NCBI GenBank assembly: GCA_902546975.1
Contig: CACCLU010000001.1
Coordinates: 1-64,000 of the forward strand
Source of the DNA: an uncultured Alphaproteobacteria bacterium
GTDB taxonomy: Bacteria > Pseudomonadota > Alphaproteobacteria > HIMB59
DNA length: 64,000 nt
Direction: 5' to 3'
The notes beneath the pieces were generated by a model. It made no database searches and was not told where the DNA came from. It saw only the letters and a list, made by a program, of their open reading frames with translations. The position numbers were made by a program, and so were the translations under genes. Shown here piece by piece: positions 51,771 through 60,545 of this stretch; positions within the stretch are counted from its first letter, which is position 1; each line of letters starts with the position of its first letter.

Positions 51771-51803
51771 TTCCTCCTTATATATATAAGCCTCGGCAGT
51801 ATA
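51771..51803 (-). promoter_or_regulatory. strong Shine-Dalgarno and candidate -10 box of aapJ
   Basis: Read on the - strand, TATACT (51803-51798) sits 31-36 bases before the ATG and looks like a -10 box; the -35 is weak. TAAGGAGGAA (51780-51771) ends three bases before the ATG (51767) and is the best ribosome-binding site in the window. The leader would be only about 25 bases. Confidence 0.5.
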
Positions 51804-51892
51804 GACCTATCTGATGCGAAACTAAAATATAAAAATGCTATGAATTTCTTGCGTTTTTTGGATAAATTTAGAAAAAAATATAAATCTTTAAC

Positions 51893-53062
51893 TTAATCTT
51901 GGTTGAACAAGTCTCTAGTAAAAATCTTGTCTTGTACATCATTTAGCTCTGAATGGCTTCTATTGCAAAGAATTAAATCAGCATCTTTTTTGAATAATTC
52001 TAAATCTTGATAAACCTCTGAATTGAAAAATAGTTTGTCTTTGATTAGAGGTTCGTAGACTATTACTCTTATACCTTTAGCTTTAACTCTTTTCATAATG
52101 CCTTGCATACTTGACTCTCTTATATTATCTGATCCCTCTTTCATAATGAGTTTATAAACACCAACAGTTTTAGGTTTTAATTTTGCAATCTCTAAACCAA
52201 TGAAATCTTTTCGCATTGAATTTGACTCTATAATTGCCTCCATAATTTTTTGGGGGACTTTATCAAAGTTTGCTAATAATTGTTTTGTATCTTTTGGTAA
52301 ACAGTATCCCCCGTATCCAAATGAGGGATTATTATAAAAATCCCCTATCCTAGGATCTAGACTTACAGCTTTAATAATCTCTTTTGTATTTAAACCTTTT
52401 GACATTGCAAATGAGTCTAGCTCATTAAAGAATGTTACTCGCATTGCTAAATAGGCATTAGAAAATAATTTTGATGACTCTGCTTCTGTAGAGTTTGTGT
52501 AAATAGTATGAACATCTCTATTTAGAGATGCCTCTATTAACAATTTTGCAAACTCTTTTCCTTTTTCAGAATGCGAGCCGATAACAATTCTTGAAGGATA
52601 AAGACTGTCATTTAAAGCTCTTCCCTCTCTTAAAAATTCAGGCACAAAAATAATTTCAAGTCCAGGGAATTTCTTTTGCACTTTATTTATATAACCAACT
52701 GGAATTGTAGATCGAACAATTACAGTTGGGTTTGATTTAGAATTTTGAATACTTTCTAATGATTCTTCTATTGAGGAAGTATTAAATTTATTTGTCTCAA
52801 TGTCATAATTTGTTGATGTGGCTATAATCACAAAGTCAAAATTATCAATTTCAGCAGGAAAGCTCTCTGCTGATTTTAAATTTAATTTTTTAGAAGATAA
52901 ATATTCAGATACATCTTTATCTTCTATAGGTGAAATACCCTTTATTAGGTTATTTGATTTTGAGATATCTAAATCAAAGCAGGTAACTTCATTATGTTGT
53001 GATAAAAGGACAGCGTTTGCTGTACCCACATATCCAAGCCCTACTACTAATATTTTCAACAT
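51893..53062 (-). CDS. ugd: UDP-glucose 6-dehydrogenase, short E. coli-like type
   Basis: Oxidises UDP-glucose to UDP-glucuronate (or a GDP-mannose equivalent) for surface polysaccharide. The NAD loop VVGLGYVGTANAVLL starts the protein. Then come VIIATSTNYD, VRSTIPVGYINKVQ, the catalytic region FGYGGYCLPKDTKQLLANFD with the active cysteine near residue 253, and GVYKLIMKEGSDNIRESS. The length of 389 and the pattern match E. coli Ugd, not the longer 430-residue class. It stands alone, some 6 kb from the polysaccharide genes. Confidence 0.92.
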   Translation of the reverse strand: MLKILVVGLGYVGTANAVLLSQHNEVTCFDLDISKSNNLIKGISPIEDKDVSEYLSSKKLNLKSAESFPAEIDNFDFVIIATSTNYDIETNKFNTSSIEESLESIQNSKSNPTVIVRSTIPVGYINKVQKKFPGLEIIFVPEFLREGRALNDSLYPSRIVIGSHSEKGKEFAKLLIEASLNRDVHTIYTNSTEAESSKLFSNAYLAMRVTFFNELDSFAMSKGLNTKEIIKAVSLDPRIGDFYNNPSFGYGGYCLPKDTKQLLANFDKVPQKIMEAIIESNSMRKDFIGLEIAKLKPKTVGVYKLIMKEGSDNIRESSMQGIMKRVKAKGIRVIVYEPLIKDKLFFNSEVYQDLELFKKDADLILCNRSHSELNDVQDKIFTRDLFNQD

Positions 53063-53199
53063 TTTTAAATTATTATAAATTTATTATTGAACAATGAATT
53101 TTTTATTAAGATTGAGCAATTAATGCGACACATAGGCTTAAAAATAACAGGGAAATTCTAATTTTTTTATCTTAAATAGGTTAAAATTTAAAAAGATAT

Positions 53200-53224
53200 T
53201 GGTATATTGTATACCAGTTTTTTT
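53200..53224 (+). promoter_or_regulatory. palindrome followed by T run upstream of fhs
   Basis: TGGTATA and TATACCA are perfect 7-bp arms with a three-base spacer at 53200-53216, directly followed by GTTTTTTT. It ends 20 bp before the fhs ATG. The TGGTATA...TATACCA form resembles operators of GntR-family repressors. The T run makes a weak intrinsic terminator or attenuator equally possible. I saw no ZTP/pfl riboswitch core in the 182-bp gap. Confidence 0.45.
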
Positions 53225-53244
53225 GGGAAAGGATCCAAAGTTAG

Positions 53245-54915
53245 ATGTCAGATATAGAAATAGCAAGAGCTGCTAAAAAAATTCACATAAGAGACGTTGC
53301 TTCTAAAGTAAATATTCCTGAGGAAAATCTCATACCTTATGGACATGATGCAGCAAAAATAAATTTTGATTTTATTGAAAAAAGTCAATCTAACCCTGAT
53401 GGAAAATTAATATTAGTAACCGCAATTAATCCAACACCAGCAGGTGAAGGCAAAACAACTACTTCTGTTGGTTTAAACGATGGTTTAAATAAAATTGGAA
53501 AAAAATCAATTGTTTGTCTAAGAGAACCTAGCCTAGGTCCATGTTTTGGTATGAAGGGTGGCGCTGCCGGAGGCGGATATGCTCAGGTTGTACCTATGGA
53601 AGAAATTAATCTTCACTTCACGGGCGACTTTCATGCAATCACTGCAGCTCACAATCTATTATCATCATTAATTGATAATCATATTTATTGGGGAAATGAA
53701 TTACAAATAGACCAAAGAAGAATTACATGGGGTCGAGTTGTTGATTTAGGTGATAGGTCTTTAAGAAAAGTAAATGTCAATCTTGGAGGTGTTTCAAATG
53801 GATTTCCAAGAGAAGATAAATTTGACATAACAGTTGCAAGTGAAATCATGGCTATTTTTTGTTTAGCGAATGATATTAACGATCTTCAAAAAAGAATAGG
53901 TGATATTATAATTGCATATAAAAGAGACAAAACTCCAATTTACGCACGAGATATAAAAGCTGATGGCCCAATGACTGTTTTATTAAAAAACGCTTTAATG
54001 CCGAATTTAGTTCAAACACTTGAAAACAATCCAGCAATTATTCACGGTGGCCCTTTTGCGAACATCGCTCATGGTTGCAATACTGTAATCGCAACAAAAA
54101 CAGGTTTAAAACTTGCTGATTATGTTGTAACCGAAGCTGGATTTGGTGCAGACTTAGGTGCTGAAAAATTTTTAGACATCAAATGTCGTAAGGCAGGATT
54201 AACACCTAGCGTAGTCGTCATTGTTGCTACTGTGAGAGCATTGAAATCACACGGAGGTGTGGAAAAAGCAGACCTTAATAATGAAAATGTTGATGCAGTT
54301 GAGAAAGGTTTTGAAAATTTACAACGACATATCGAAAATATTCAATCTTTTGGGCTACAAACAATTGTAGCTATCAATAGTTTTACTCTTGATACAGAAG
54401 CAGAGGGCAAAGTTATTACAGATGGTTGTGAAAAAATGGGAGTAAAAGCAATCCTTTGTTCGCACTGGGCAAATGGTGGTGATGGCACTTTAGAATTGGC
54501 TGAAGAGGTAGTAAAAATTAGTGAGTCTAGTGATCCATCTAAATTTAAGTTTATGTATGAAGATAACGTATCTTTAGAAGAAAAAATTCGCTCTGTTGCA
54601 CAAAAAATTTATAGAGCCGATGATATTGTGATAGATAAGTCTGTCAGTGATCAACTCAAAGGATTTGAAGAGAGTGGGTATGGAAACCTTCCTATTTGCA
54701 TTGCTAAAACACAATATAGTTTTTCAACAAACCCCTCTTTAAGAGGTGCCCCGAATGGCTTCACAGTTCCAGTAAGAGAGGTAAGGCTATCAGCTGGAGC
54801 GGGATTTATAGTTGTTGTAACTGGTCAAATTATGACAATGCCAGGTCTACCTAAAGTGCCTAGTGCTAATTCGATAATGTTAGATGAAAAAGGATTAATT
54901 CAAGGTCTTTTTTAA
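53245..54915 (+). CDS. fhs: formate--tetrahydrofolate ligase
   Basis: ATP-dependent formation of 10-formyl-THF from formate. [14 protein letters not shown] (P-loop) near residue 64, [39 protein letters not shown], and [23 protein letters not shown] are diagnostic. The length of 556 is normal. In methylotrophic-type marine bacteria fhs feeds formate into one-carbon metabolism. Here it is a single gene with its own palindromic leader. Confidence 0.97.
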   Translation: MSDIEIARAAKKIHIRDVASKVNIPEENLIPYGHDAAKINFDFIEKSQSNPDGKLILVTAINPTPAGEGKTTTSVGLNDGLNKIGKKSIVCLREPSLGPCFGMKGGAAGGGYAQVVPMEEINLHFTGDFHAITAAHNLLSSLIDNHIYWGNELQIDQRRITWGRVVDLGDRSLRKVNVNLGGVSNGFPREDKFDITVASEIMAIFCLANDINDLQKRIGDIIIAYKRDKTPIYARDIKADGPMTVLLKNALMPNLVQTLENNPAIIHGGPFANIAHGCNTVIATKTGLKLADYVVTEAGFGADLGAEKFLDIKCRKAGLTPSVVVIVATVRALKSHGGVEKADLNNENVDAVEKGFENLQRHIENIQSFGLQTIVAINSFTLDTEAEGKVITDGCEKMGVKAILCSHWANGGDGTLELAEEVVKISESSDPSKFKFMYEDNVSLEEKIRSVAQKIYRADDIVIDKSVSDQLKGFEESGYGNLPICIAKTQYSFSTNPSLRGAPNGFTVPVREVRLSAGAGFIVVVTGQIMTMPGLPKVPSANSIMLDEKGLIQGLF

Positions 54916-54933
54916 TTAATCAATTTAATTCTC

Positions 54934-54955
54934 TATACCCCATTTATGGGGTATA
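54934..54955 (+). terminator. hairpin between fhs and apaG
   Basis: TATACCCCAT and ATGGGGTATA are perfect arms with two bases between them. No T run follows directly, so it is a weak terminator or a processing stem. It covers the ATG at 54946, which argues for the later apaG start at 54964. Confidence 0.6.
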
Positions 54956-54963
54956 TTAATCTT

Positions 54964-55356
54964 ATGTACTCTAAAACAACTAATGGGGTTACAGTAACTG
55001 TAACACCCTATTTTTTAGACGATCAATCATCCCCCCAAGAAAGCCATTTTGTTTGGGCATACCAGGTTAATATTAAAAACTCTGGAAATACCTCTATCAG
55101 ACTAAATCACAGAAATTGGTTAATCATTGATGCAAATGGTAAAATTATTAATGTTCAAGGTGAAGGAGTCGTGGGAGAATTCCCAACAATTATGCCTGGA
55201 GAGTCATTTGAGTACACAAGCGGTACTCCGTTAAAAACTAACAACGGTATTATGCAGGGCTTCTATTTAGTCTCTCAAGATAATGGTGAAAAGCTAAAAA
55301 TAGATATACCTGCGTTTTCTCTGGATAGCCCTTATAATAAAAAAAACGTTCATTAA
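54964..55356 (+). CDS. apaG: ApaG (Co2+/Mg2+ efflux-associated) domain protein
   Basis: Beta-sandwich protein of about 130 residues. GVTVTVTPYFLDDQSSPQESHFVWAYQVNI, LNHRNWLIIDANGKI, VQGEGVVGEFPTIMPGESFEYTSG and MQGFYLV form the ApaG pattern. Its role is not clear, with links to metal resistance and diadenosine tetraphosphate in E. coli. From 54946 the frame would add MGYINL, but that ATG lies in a hairpin arm, so 54964 is preferred. Confidence 0.93.
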   Translation: MYSKTTNGVTVTVTPYFLDDQSSPQESHFVWAYQVNIKNSGNTSIRLNHRNWLIIDANGKIINVQGEGVVGEFPTIMPGESFEYTSGTPLKTNNGIMQGFYLVSQDNGEKLKIDIPAFSLDSPYNKKNVH

Positions 55357-55368
55357 AAAAACGTCAAA

Positions 55369-56817
55369 ATGTTTAATCTTAAACCTATAGCACTGGTAAG
55401 CGGAACAGTTACATGCGCTGTTGGTTTTTTTTTATTTATACCTCTGATAGCTGAAATTATTTATGAGAGTGAGTCATGGCAATCATATGCTGTTCCAATA
55501 TTACTTTATTTAATTGTTGGAGGCTCTCTAGTAATTACAAATAGAAATGTTGATTTAAAAATATCTCTGAAAGAAGCATTTATAATTACGGTATTGTCAT
55601 GGCTATTGTTGACTTTTTTATGTGCTGTGCCTTTTTTATACACTGAAGTAAATTTGGGGATTGTTGATGCCTTATTTGAGTCTATGAGTGGTGTGACTAC
55701 AACAGGGGCAACTACCCTTAGCAACTTAGAGTCACTACCTAAAGGAATTTTAATTTGGAGAGCATTTTTACAGTGGCTTGGTGGCATTGGTATAGTTGTA
55801 ATAGCTTTATTTATATTGCCATTTCTAAGAATTGGAGGAATGCAATTATTTCATTTAGAGGGAGATGATCCTTATGACAAGTCTCTTCCAAAGATATCGT
55901 CTGTAATAAAGAAAATATTTGTTATTTACTCAACGCTCACTGTCACTCTGATATTTCTTTACTACATATGTGGAATGATGCCATTTGATGCCATTTCTCA
56001 CAGTTTTACAACAATTTCTACAGGTGGTTTTTCTACTTATGATAATTCTTTTGCTTTTTTTAATAATAATAAAATTCTTTTAATAGCAATAATTTTTATG
56101 ATTTTAGGGAGCCTTCCTTTTTTAGTAATTGTACAAACTTCGAAAAAAAATTTATTTGCTATATTAAAAGATCAACAAGTTAGAGTTTTTATATTAATTT
56201 TATTTATAGCTATTGTACTAATTTTCTATCTAGCAAATAATTTTATAGCTGGAAATTATTTCAATAAAATAATTGCAGTGTCTTTTAATACAATATCTAT
56301 TATTTCAGGAACTGGTTATACAAGTGAAAATTTTGAAAATTGGGGTAATTATGCATCTGTTTTATTTCTTATACTAATGTTTATTGGTGGATGTGCTGGA
56401 TCAACTACCGGAGGTTTAAAAGTTTTTAGATTTCAAATTTTATTCAAATATATAAACATACATTTAAAAAAAATGCTTAAACCTCACTCAATAATTGCGA
56501 GTCGATTTAATGGAAAAAAAATTAATGAAACTACGTATGAATCAGTAATGAGTTTTTTCTTTCTATATATTTTAACTTTTTTTACCTCTGCATTGTTACT
56601 ATCTTTTAGTGGGCTTGACTTTTTAACTTGTATATCAGCAGCTGCATCTACAATATCTAATGTTGGTCCAGGACTTGGACCAATCATTGGTCCAGATGGA
56701 AATTATGGAATTTTAGACAGTTATTCGAAAATAGTATTAATTGCAACTATGTTCTTAGGAAGATTAGAGCTACTCACAATCTTAGTTCTAATTCTTCCAT
56801 CATTCTGGAAAGATTAG
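55369..56817 (+). CDS. trkH: potassium uptake protein TrkH family
   Basis: Potassium channel-like transporter subunit. Four M-P-M repeats are visible by their filter segments: SMSGVTTTGATTL near residue 107, TTISTGGFSTYDNSF near 217, TISIISGTGYTSENF near 306, and STISNVGPGLGPIIG near 427. The length of 482 is normal. The cytoplasmic partner TrkA is not adjacent. It ends exactly next to the convergent lipoprotein gene (56817/56818). Confidence 0.95.
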   Translation: MFNLKPIALVSGTVTCAVGFFLFIPLIAEIIYESESWQSYAVPILLYLIVGGSLVITNRNVDLKISLKEAFIITVLSWLLLTFLCAVPFLYTEVNLGIVDALFESMSGVTTTGATTLSNLESLPKGILIWRAFLQWLGGIGIVVIALFILPFLRIGGMQLFHLEGDDPYDKSLPKISSVIKKIFVIYSTLTVTLIFLYYICGMMPFDAISHSFTTISTGGFSTYDNSFAFFNNNKILLIAIIFMILGSLPFLVIVQTSKKNLFAILKDQQVRVFILILFIAIVLIFYLANNFIAGNYFNKIIAVSFNTISIISGTGYTSENFENWGNYASVLFLILMFIGGCAGSTTGGLKVFRFQILFKYINIHLKKMLKPHSIIASRFNGKKINETTYESVMSFFFLYILTFFTSALLLSFSGLDFLTCISAAASTISNVGPGLGPIIGPDGNYGILDSYSKIVLIATMFLGRLELLTILVLILPSFWKD

Positions 56818-57300
56818 TTACATTCCTGATACTTTTTGATTAATACTTTTTAGACTATTGGAGATAATATTTTTATTTAAATTTTCGGTATCTTTTATTG
56901 AAAAACTTCCCTCTAAGTCACCATATTCTATAGAATTAATCTTATAAATTTTTCTTTTATTTAATAACTCATTGGTTTCCAAAAATTCAATACCTATATT
57001 TATTTCAAATCTATAGTATTCATCTTTTTTGATTTTATTTATTTCAATAGAGGTAACATTGATACTTAAATTTCCCTCGAAACCATCAACCTTAACGTTA
57101 TTATTAAACCAGTCTCTTACTAATTTTTTTGTAGTTTCTACCTCTGGACCCTCTTGAATATTTGTGAACTTTAAATTCTTTGAAACTGCATTAAATATAA
57201 CATTTTCAAAATTAATACTCTCAGATTTAATGAATTGCTCACTATTCATTTCACATCCAATTAATAAGACAAATAAAATTAGTACTAAATGCTTAGCCAT
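56818..57300 (-). CDS. hypothetical lipoprotein downstream of argF
   Basis: The 160-residue protein has a lipoprotein signal (LVLILFVLLIGC, Cys about residue 16), followed by a domain with VETTKKLVRDWFNNNVKVDGFEGNLSINVTSIEI. A mixed alpha/beta fold is suggested. I do not recognise the family, though W-(F)NNN-K-DG-(E)G-L resembles small outer-membrane lipoproteins of alphaproteobacteria. It overlaps argF by 16 bp and is probably co-transcribed with it. Confidence 0.78.
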   Translation of the reverse strand: MAKHLVLILFVLLIGCEMNSEQFIKSESINFENVIFNAVSKNLKFTNIQEGPEVETTKKLVRDWFNNNVKVDGFEGNLSINVTSIEINKIKKDEYYRFEINIGIEFLETNELLNKRKIYKINSIEYGDLEGSFSIKDTENLNKNIISNSLKSINQKVSGM

Positions 57301-58163
57301 TTAAGAATACCTTTTTGAGCTACAAGTCTATTTTTTGCTTGATTAAGCACGATAGACTTTTTACCTTTAATTACGTCTTCAGTCACTTCAGAGCCAACTT
57401 TGGCTGGAAGACAATGCATAAATACTGAGTTTTTGTTAGTGATAGACATGATTTTATTATTTACTTGAAATTTACTTAATAATTTTTCTTTATCCTCTTT
57501 ATCATTCATAGAAGTAAAAACATCAGTCATTATACAATTTGCTCTTGAAATAATACTTTCATCGATCTCGAAATGAAAATTTGTATTTTCATTTTTGTTG
57601 AAAAAATCTTTATTTTGTAAATATATTTTTTTATCTGTAAACACATCAATCTTAGTATTTTTAGTAAAAGATATAACCTCTATCAAGCTGAATAAAACGT
57701 TATTCATATCTCCCATCCAAATAATATTTAAATCATCAATTGTACCGAAATTTTCTTTTAATGTATAAAGATCTGAAATAGCCTGGCAAGGATGAGATAT
57801 ATTTGATAGAGCATTTATAATAGGTTTTTTGAAAAAATTATATGCTAATTCTAACTTATTATGATCAGTTGTTCTGAAAATAAGGTAATCGAGATAACAG
57901 GACATAACTTCAAATGTGTCCTCGTAAGACTCAAATCTATTAAGATTTAACTCATCAAATCTAATATCAATATAATTTCCATTGAGTTGATTAATACCCA
58001 CTTTAAAAGACAGCCTAGTTCTCGTTGAATTTTTTTCAAAAATTAGTCCAATATTTTTGTTCGAAAGTAAATTTTCATTTGAAGTATTTAATTCTATTGA
58101 GTATTGCATTATATCATCAAAATCTTTTTGTTTTAAATCAGATATATGCAAGAGCTTTTTCAT
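57285..58163 (-). CDS. argF: ornithine carbamoyltransferase
   Basis: Makes citrulline from ornithine and carbamoyl phosphate. The carbamoyl-phosphate loop reads EKNSTRTRLSFKVGINQL near residue 44, HPCQAISDLYTL is at about 128, and the ornithine-binding MHCLPAKVGSEVTEDVI is near 250. The length of 292 is slightly short of 305. The lipoprotein gene follows with overlap. The usual argD-argF pair is not present. Confidence 0.95.
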   Translation of the reverse strand: MKKLLHISDLKQKDFDDIMQYSIELNTSNENLLSNKNIGLIFEKNSTRTRLSFKVGINQLNGNYIDIRFDELNLNRFESYEDTFEVMSCYLDYLIFRTTDHNKLELAYNFFKKPIINALSNISHPCQAISDLYTLKENFGTIDDLNIIWMGDMNNVLFSLIEVISFTKNTKIDVFTDKKIYLQNKDFFNKNENTNFHFEIDESIISRANCIMTDVFTSMNDKEDKEKLLSKFQVNNKIMSITNKNSVFMHCLPAKVGSEVTEDVIKGKKSIVLNQAKNRLVAQKGILKWLSI

Positions 58164-58218
58164 TTTAAAAAGGAAACTTATACATGAATAAAGGTAATAA
58201 ATTCAAATCAAAATTATA

Positions 58219-59316
58219 TTAATTGTTATTTTTTTCGATGTATATTGATTGACTTGGAAAGGCAAAATTTAAACCAATTTTTTCGACACTTTTCTTGATA
58301 TTCATTGCTAATTCTTCTTTTATCTCTAAGTATTTATCCCAATCCTTTGTAGAGGTAAAACATATAACTAGTATATCAATAGAGCTATCATTAAATTTTT
58401 CTAGTCTAACAAATGACTTATACTCATTATTGACCATAAAGTTATCATTATTTTTCAAGTAAGTTGAGATTGACTCAGTTAGTTTTTTAATTTGATCTAA
58501 AGTTGAATTGTATTCAAGTCCAATTGTCCAGTTTACTCTTCTATAACTTCTGTTGGTATAGTTCAATATTGGTGCTTCAGCAAAAATATAATTTGGGATA
58601 GTAATTGGTGTAGAGTCAAACTTTCTAATTAGCGTAGATCTAAATCCAATTTGTTCAACAACACCATCTGTGTGTCCAGGAACTTTAATTACATCCCCAA
58701 TTTGAAATCTTTTTTCCATCAGAATCATTATACCAGAAATTAAATTTTTAAATAAATCTTGAGCTCCTAATGCAACAGCTACTCCTAGTAAACCAAGTCC
58801 AGCTATGATTGGTCCAACTTTAATACCCCAAGTTTCAAGTAAAGCTGCAATACCAAAAAAAATTACTAAATATTTTAATGAATTTATTATCCAATCTACC
58901 AAAGCTTTTGAAAGACTCTTTTCCAGTTTTTGAAAAAAAACAGAAAAAGGAATTAGTAATCGATGCATAAACCAAAAAACAAAAATTGTGGCAAATGAAT
59001 TATTAATTTTTAAAAAATAAAATCCTAAGTTTGAATTTTTATCAAAATTTGCAGATAAAATAAAAAAAATAATTACAATTGGTAAAAATTTACATGGGGG
59101 AATTAAAGCATCAAATAATTTATCATCAATTGTATTACCTGTTTTTTTTACGAAAGTTTTTAATCTGTTTACAATAAAATTTGCAATATAACTATTGAAC
59201 AAAATAGAAACTAATATTAGAAAGAAAAATAAAAAAAACTGACTTAATTGAATACCAAACAAAACGTTATTGAAAAAGGTTAACATATTTGTTTGTATAG
59301 AATTTAAAAATTCCAT
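58219..59316 (-). CDS. MscS-family small-conductance mechanosensitive channel
   Basis: Inner-membrane channel releasing solutes under hypo-osmotic stress. From the ATG at 59316 there are about four or five hydrophobic segments, then the pore helix IIAGLGLLGVAVALGAQDLFKNLISG near residue 175 and the beta-domain RFQIGDVIKVPGHTDGVVEQIGFRSTLI. The listed start avoids a GTG at 59328 that overlaps the neighbour. The length of about 365 is longer than MscS of E. coli because of extra membrane helices. Confidence 0.92.
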   Translation of the reverse strand: MEFLNSIQTNMLTFFNNVLFGIQLSQFFLFFFLILVSILFNSYIANFIVNRLKTFVKKTGNTIDDKLFDALIPPCKFLPIVIIFFILSANFDKNSNLGFYFLKINNSFATIFVFWFMHRLLIPFSVFFQKLEKSLSKALVDWIINSLKYLVIFFGIAALLETWGIKVGPIIAGLGLLGVAVALGAQDLFKNLISGIMILMEKRFQIGDVIKVPGHTDGVVEQIGFRSTLIRKFDSTPITIPNYIFAEAPILNYTNRSYRRVNWTIGLEYNSTLDQIKKLTESISTYLKNNDNFMVNNEYKSFVRLEKFNDSSIDILVICFTSTKDWDKYLEIKEELAMNIKKSVEKIGLNFAFPSQSIYIEKNNN

Positions 59317-59327
59317 GAATGACCACA

Positions 59328-60545
59328 CTACTTTAATTTATTTGAATAGACCATAAATAATGATATTGGCAAATAGAAAATAAAACTGTACCAACTTAAA
59401 AAAAAATTACCTGTTATCATAAATGGAAACAAGTAAATTATAATTGAACACTGAATGGAATAAATACCAAAGGTTTTTTCTGAATATTCGTTTAACTTTA
59501 CTAATAATGCTGATTTATATATGAAGTAGGACAAAACAGAAAAAACACATAAAAAACCAAACAAACCTATCTCAGCTAAAAGCTGAAATGTAATACTGTG
59601 TGGGTGTGTACTGCAACTCCACTTTGAGACATTATAATATGACTCAGCACATTCAAATCTAAAATTATTAGGCCCAACCCCAATTAATGGATTTTCAATA
59701 AACATTTTCCATGAACTTAAGTACATTGATAAATACTGGTTAATTTCATAATCAGTACTGGTGAGATAAATTATGAAATTTTGTTGAATTCTTTCAGATG
59801 TTTCAGATATTAAAAAAGGAAATAAAAACAAAAGGATAATTACAAAAAGAATAATAAGTATTTTCGAAAAAGAAATTTTGTTAATTAGAAAAATTAATAT
59901 AAAAAATAAATATATAAAAAGCATTATAAATGCTGCTCTTTCTCCTGAAAATATGATAGCAAATCCAATCAAACAAAAAATGCAAAAAAAAAATAGTTGA
60001 TATTTTTTTAAATACTCTTTTTCTAAAAAGTAAATACCGACTAATATAGGCAATACATAAACTAAATATCTTCCTAATAGCCATCTTGTACCAAATAATC
60101 CTGCAATCCTTCCACTTATTGATGAATAACCTAAGATATTTGAACCATTAATTATTTCATAAATAGCATCAAGAGATAAAATAGCACAAGTGGTAATTCC
60201 GAATATGAAAAATAATTTTCTAGTCTTCTTATCACCGTCAAATAAAATAATTAATGATAAGGTATATAAAATACATACAAAATAAAGAGCTGAGGACTCA
60301 AAAGAATGTAATTTATAATTAGATAAAAATGAACTAAGTATAATTATAAGATAAAAAATAATAAAAAAAATAGATGGTATAAAATATTTATAAATCAATC
60401 TATTTAATTTTCTAAAATTAAAAATTAAGTTATATAATACAAAAACTCCGCAAATTACATTTGGAAGAAAAAGACCTGTAACAAATGAGGGAAAAAATAA
60501 AGAAATAAAAATTTTATTCGATATATCTAAAATTTTATTTTTCAT
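59328..60545 (-). CDS. O-antigen ligase / polymerase family membrane protein
   Basis: The 405-residue protein has about ten membrane helices and a long periplasmic loop ending in ENPLIGVGPNNFRFEC and then THPHSITFQLLAEIGLFGFL. That G-G-P--F and H-PH(S)-(Q)-LAE-GL-G arrangement is the WaaL/Wzy pattern. It joins or polymerises surface glycan units on lipid carriers. It overlaps the FlaA1-type gene by 11 bp in the polysaccharide series. Confidence 0.88.
   Translation of the reverse strand: MKNKILDISNKIFISLFFPSFVTGLFLPNVICGVFVLYNLIFNFRKLNRLIYKYFIPSIFFIIFYLIIILSSFLSNYKLHSFESSALYFVCILYTLSLIILFDGDKKTRKLFFIFGITTCAILSLDAIYEIINGSNILGYSSISGRIAGLFGTRWLLGRYLVYVLPILVGIYFLEKEYLKKYQLFFFCIFCLIGFAIIFSGERAAFIMLFIYLFFILIFLINKISFSKILIILFVIILLFLFPFLISETSERIQQNFIIYLTSTDYEINQYLSMYLSSWKMFIENPLIGVGPNNFRFECAESYYNVSKWSCSTHPHSITFQLLAEIGLFGFLCVFSVLSYFIYKSALLVKLNEYSEKTFGIYSIQCSIIIYLFPFMITGNFFLSWYSFIFYLPISLFMVYSNKLK

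Noticed and set aside
53063-53244. ZTP (pfl) riboswitch upstream of fhs
   Set aside because: I looked for the conserved G-rich and CGNCCGGGC-like core elements and did not see them; only the palindrome and T run are evident.
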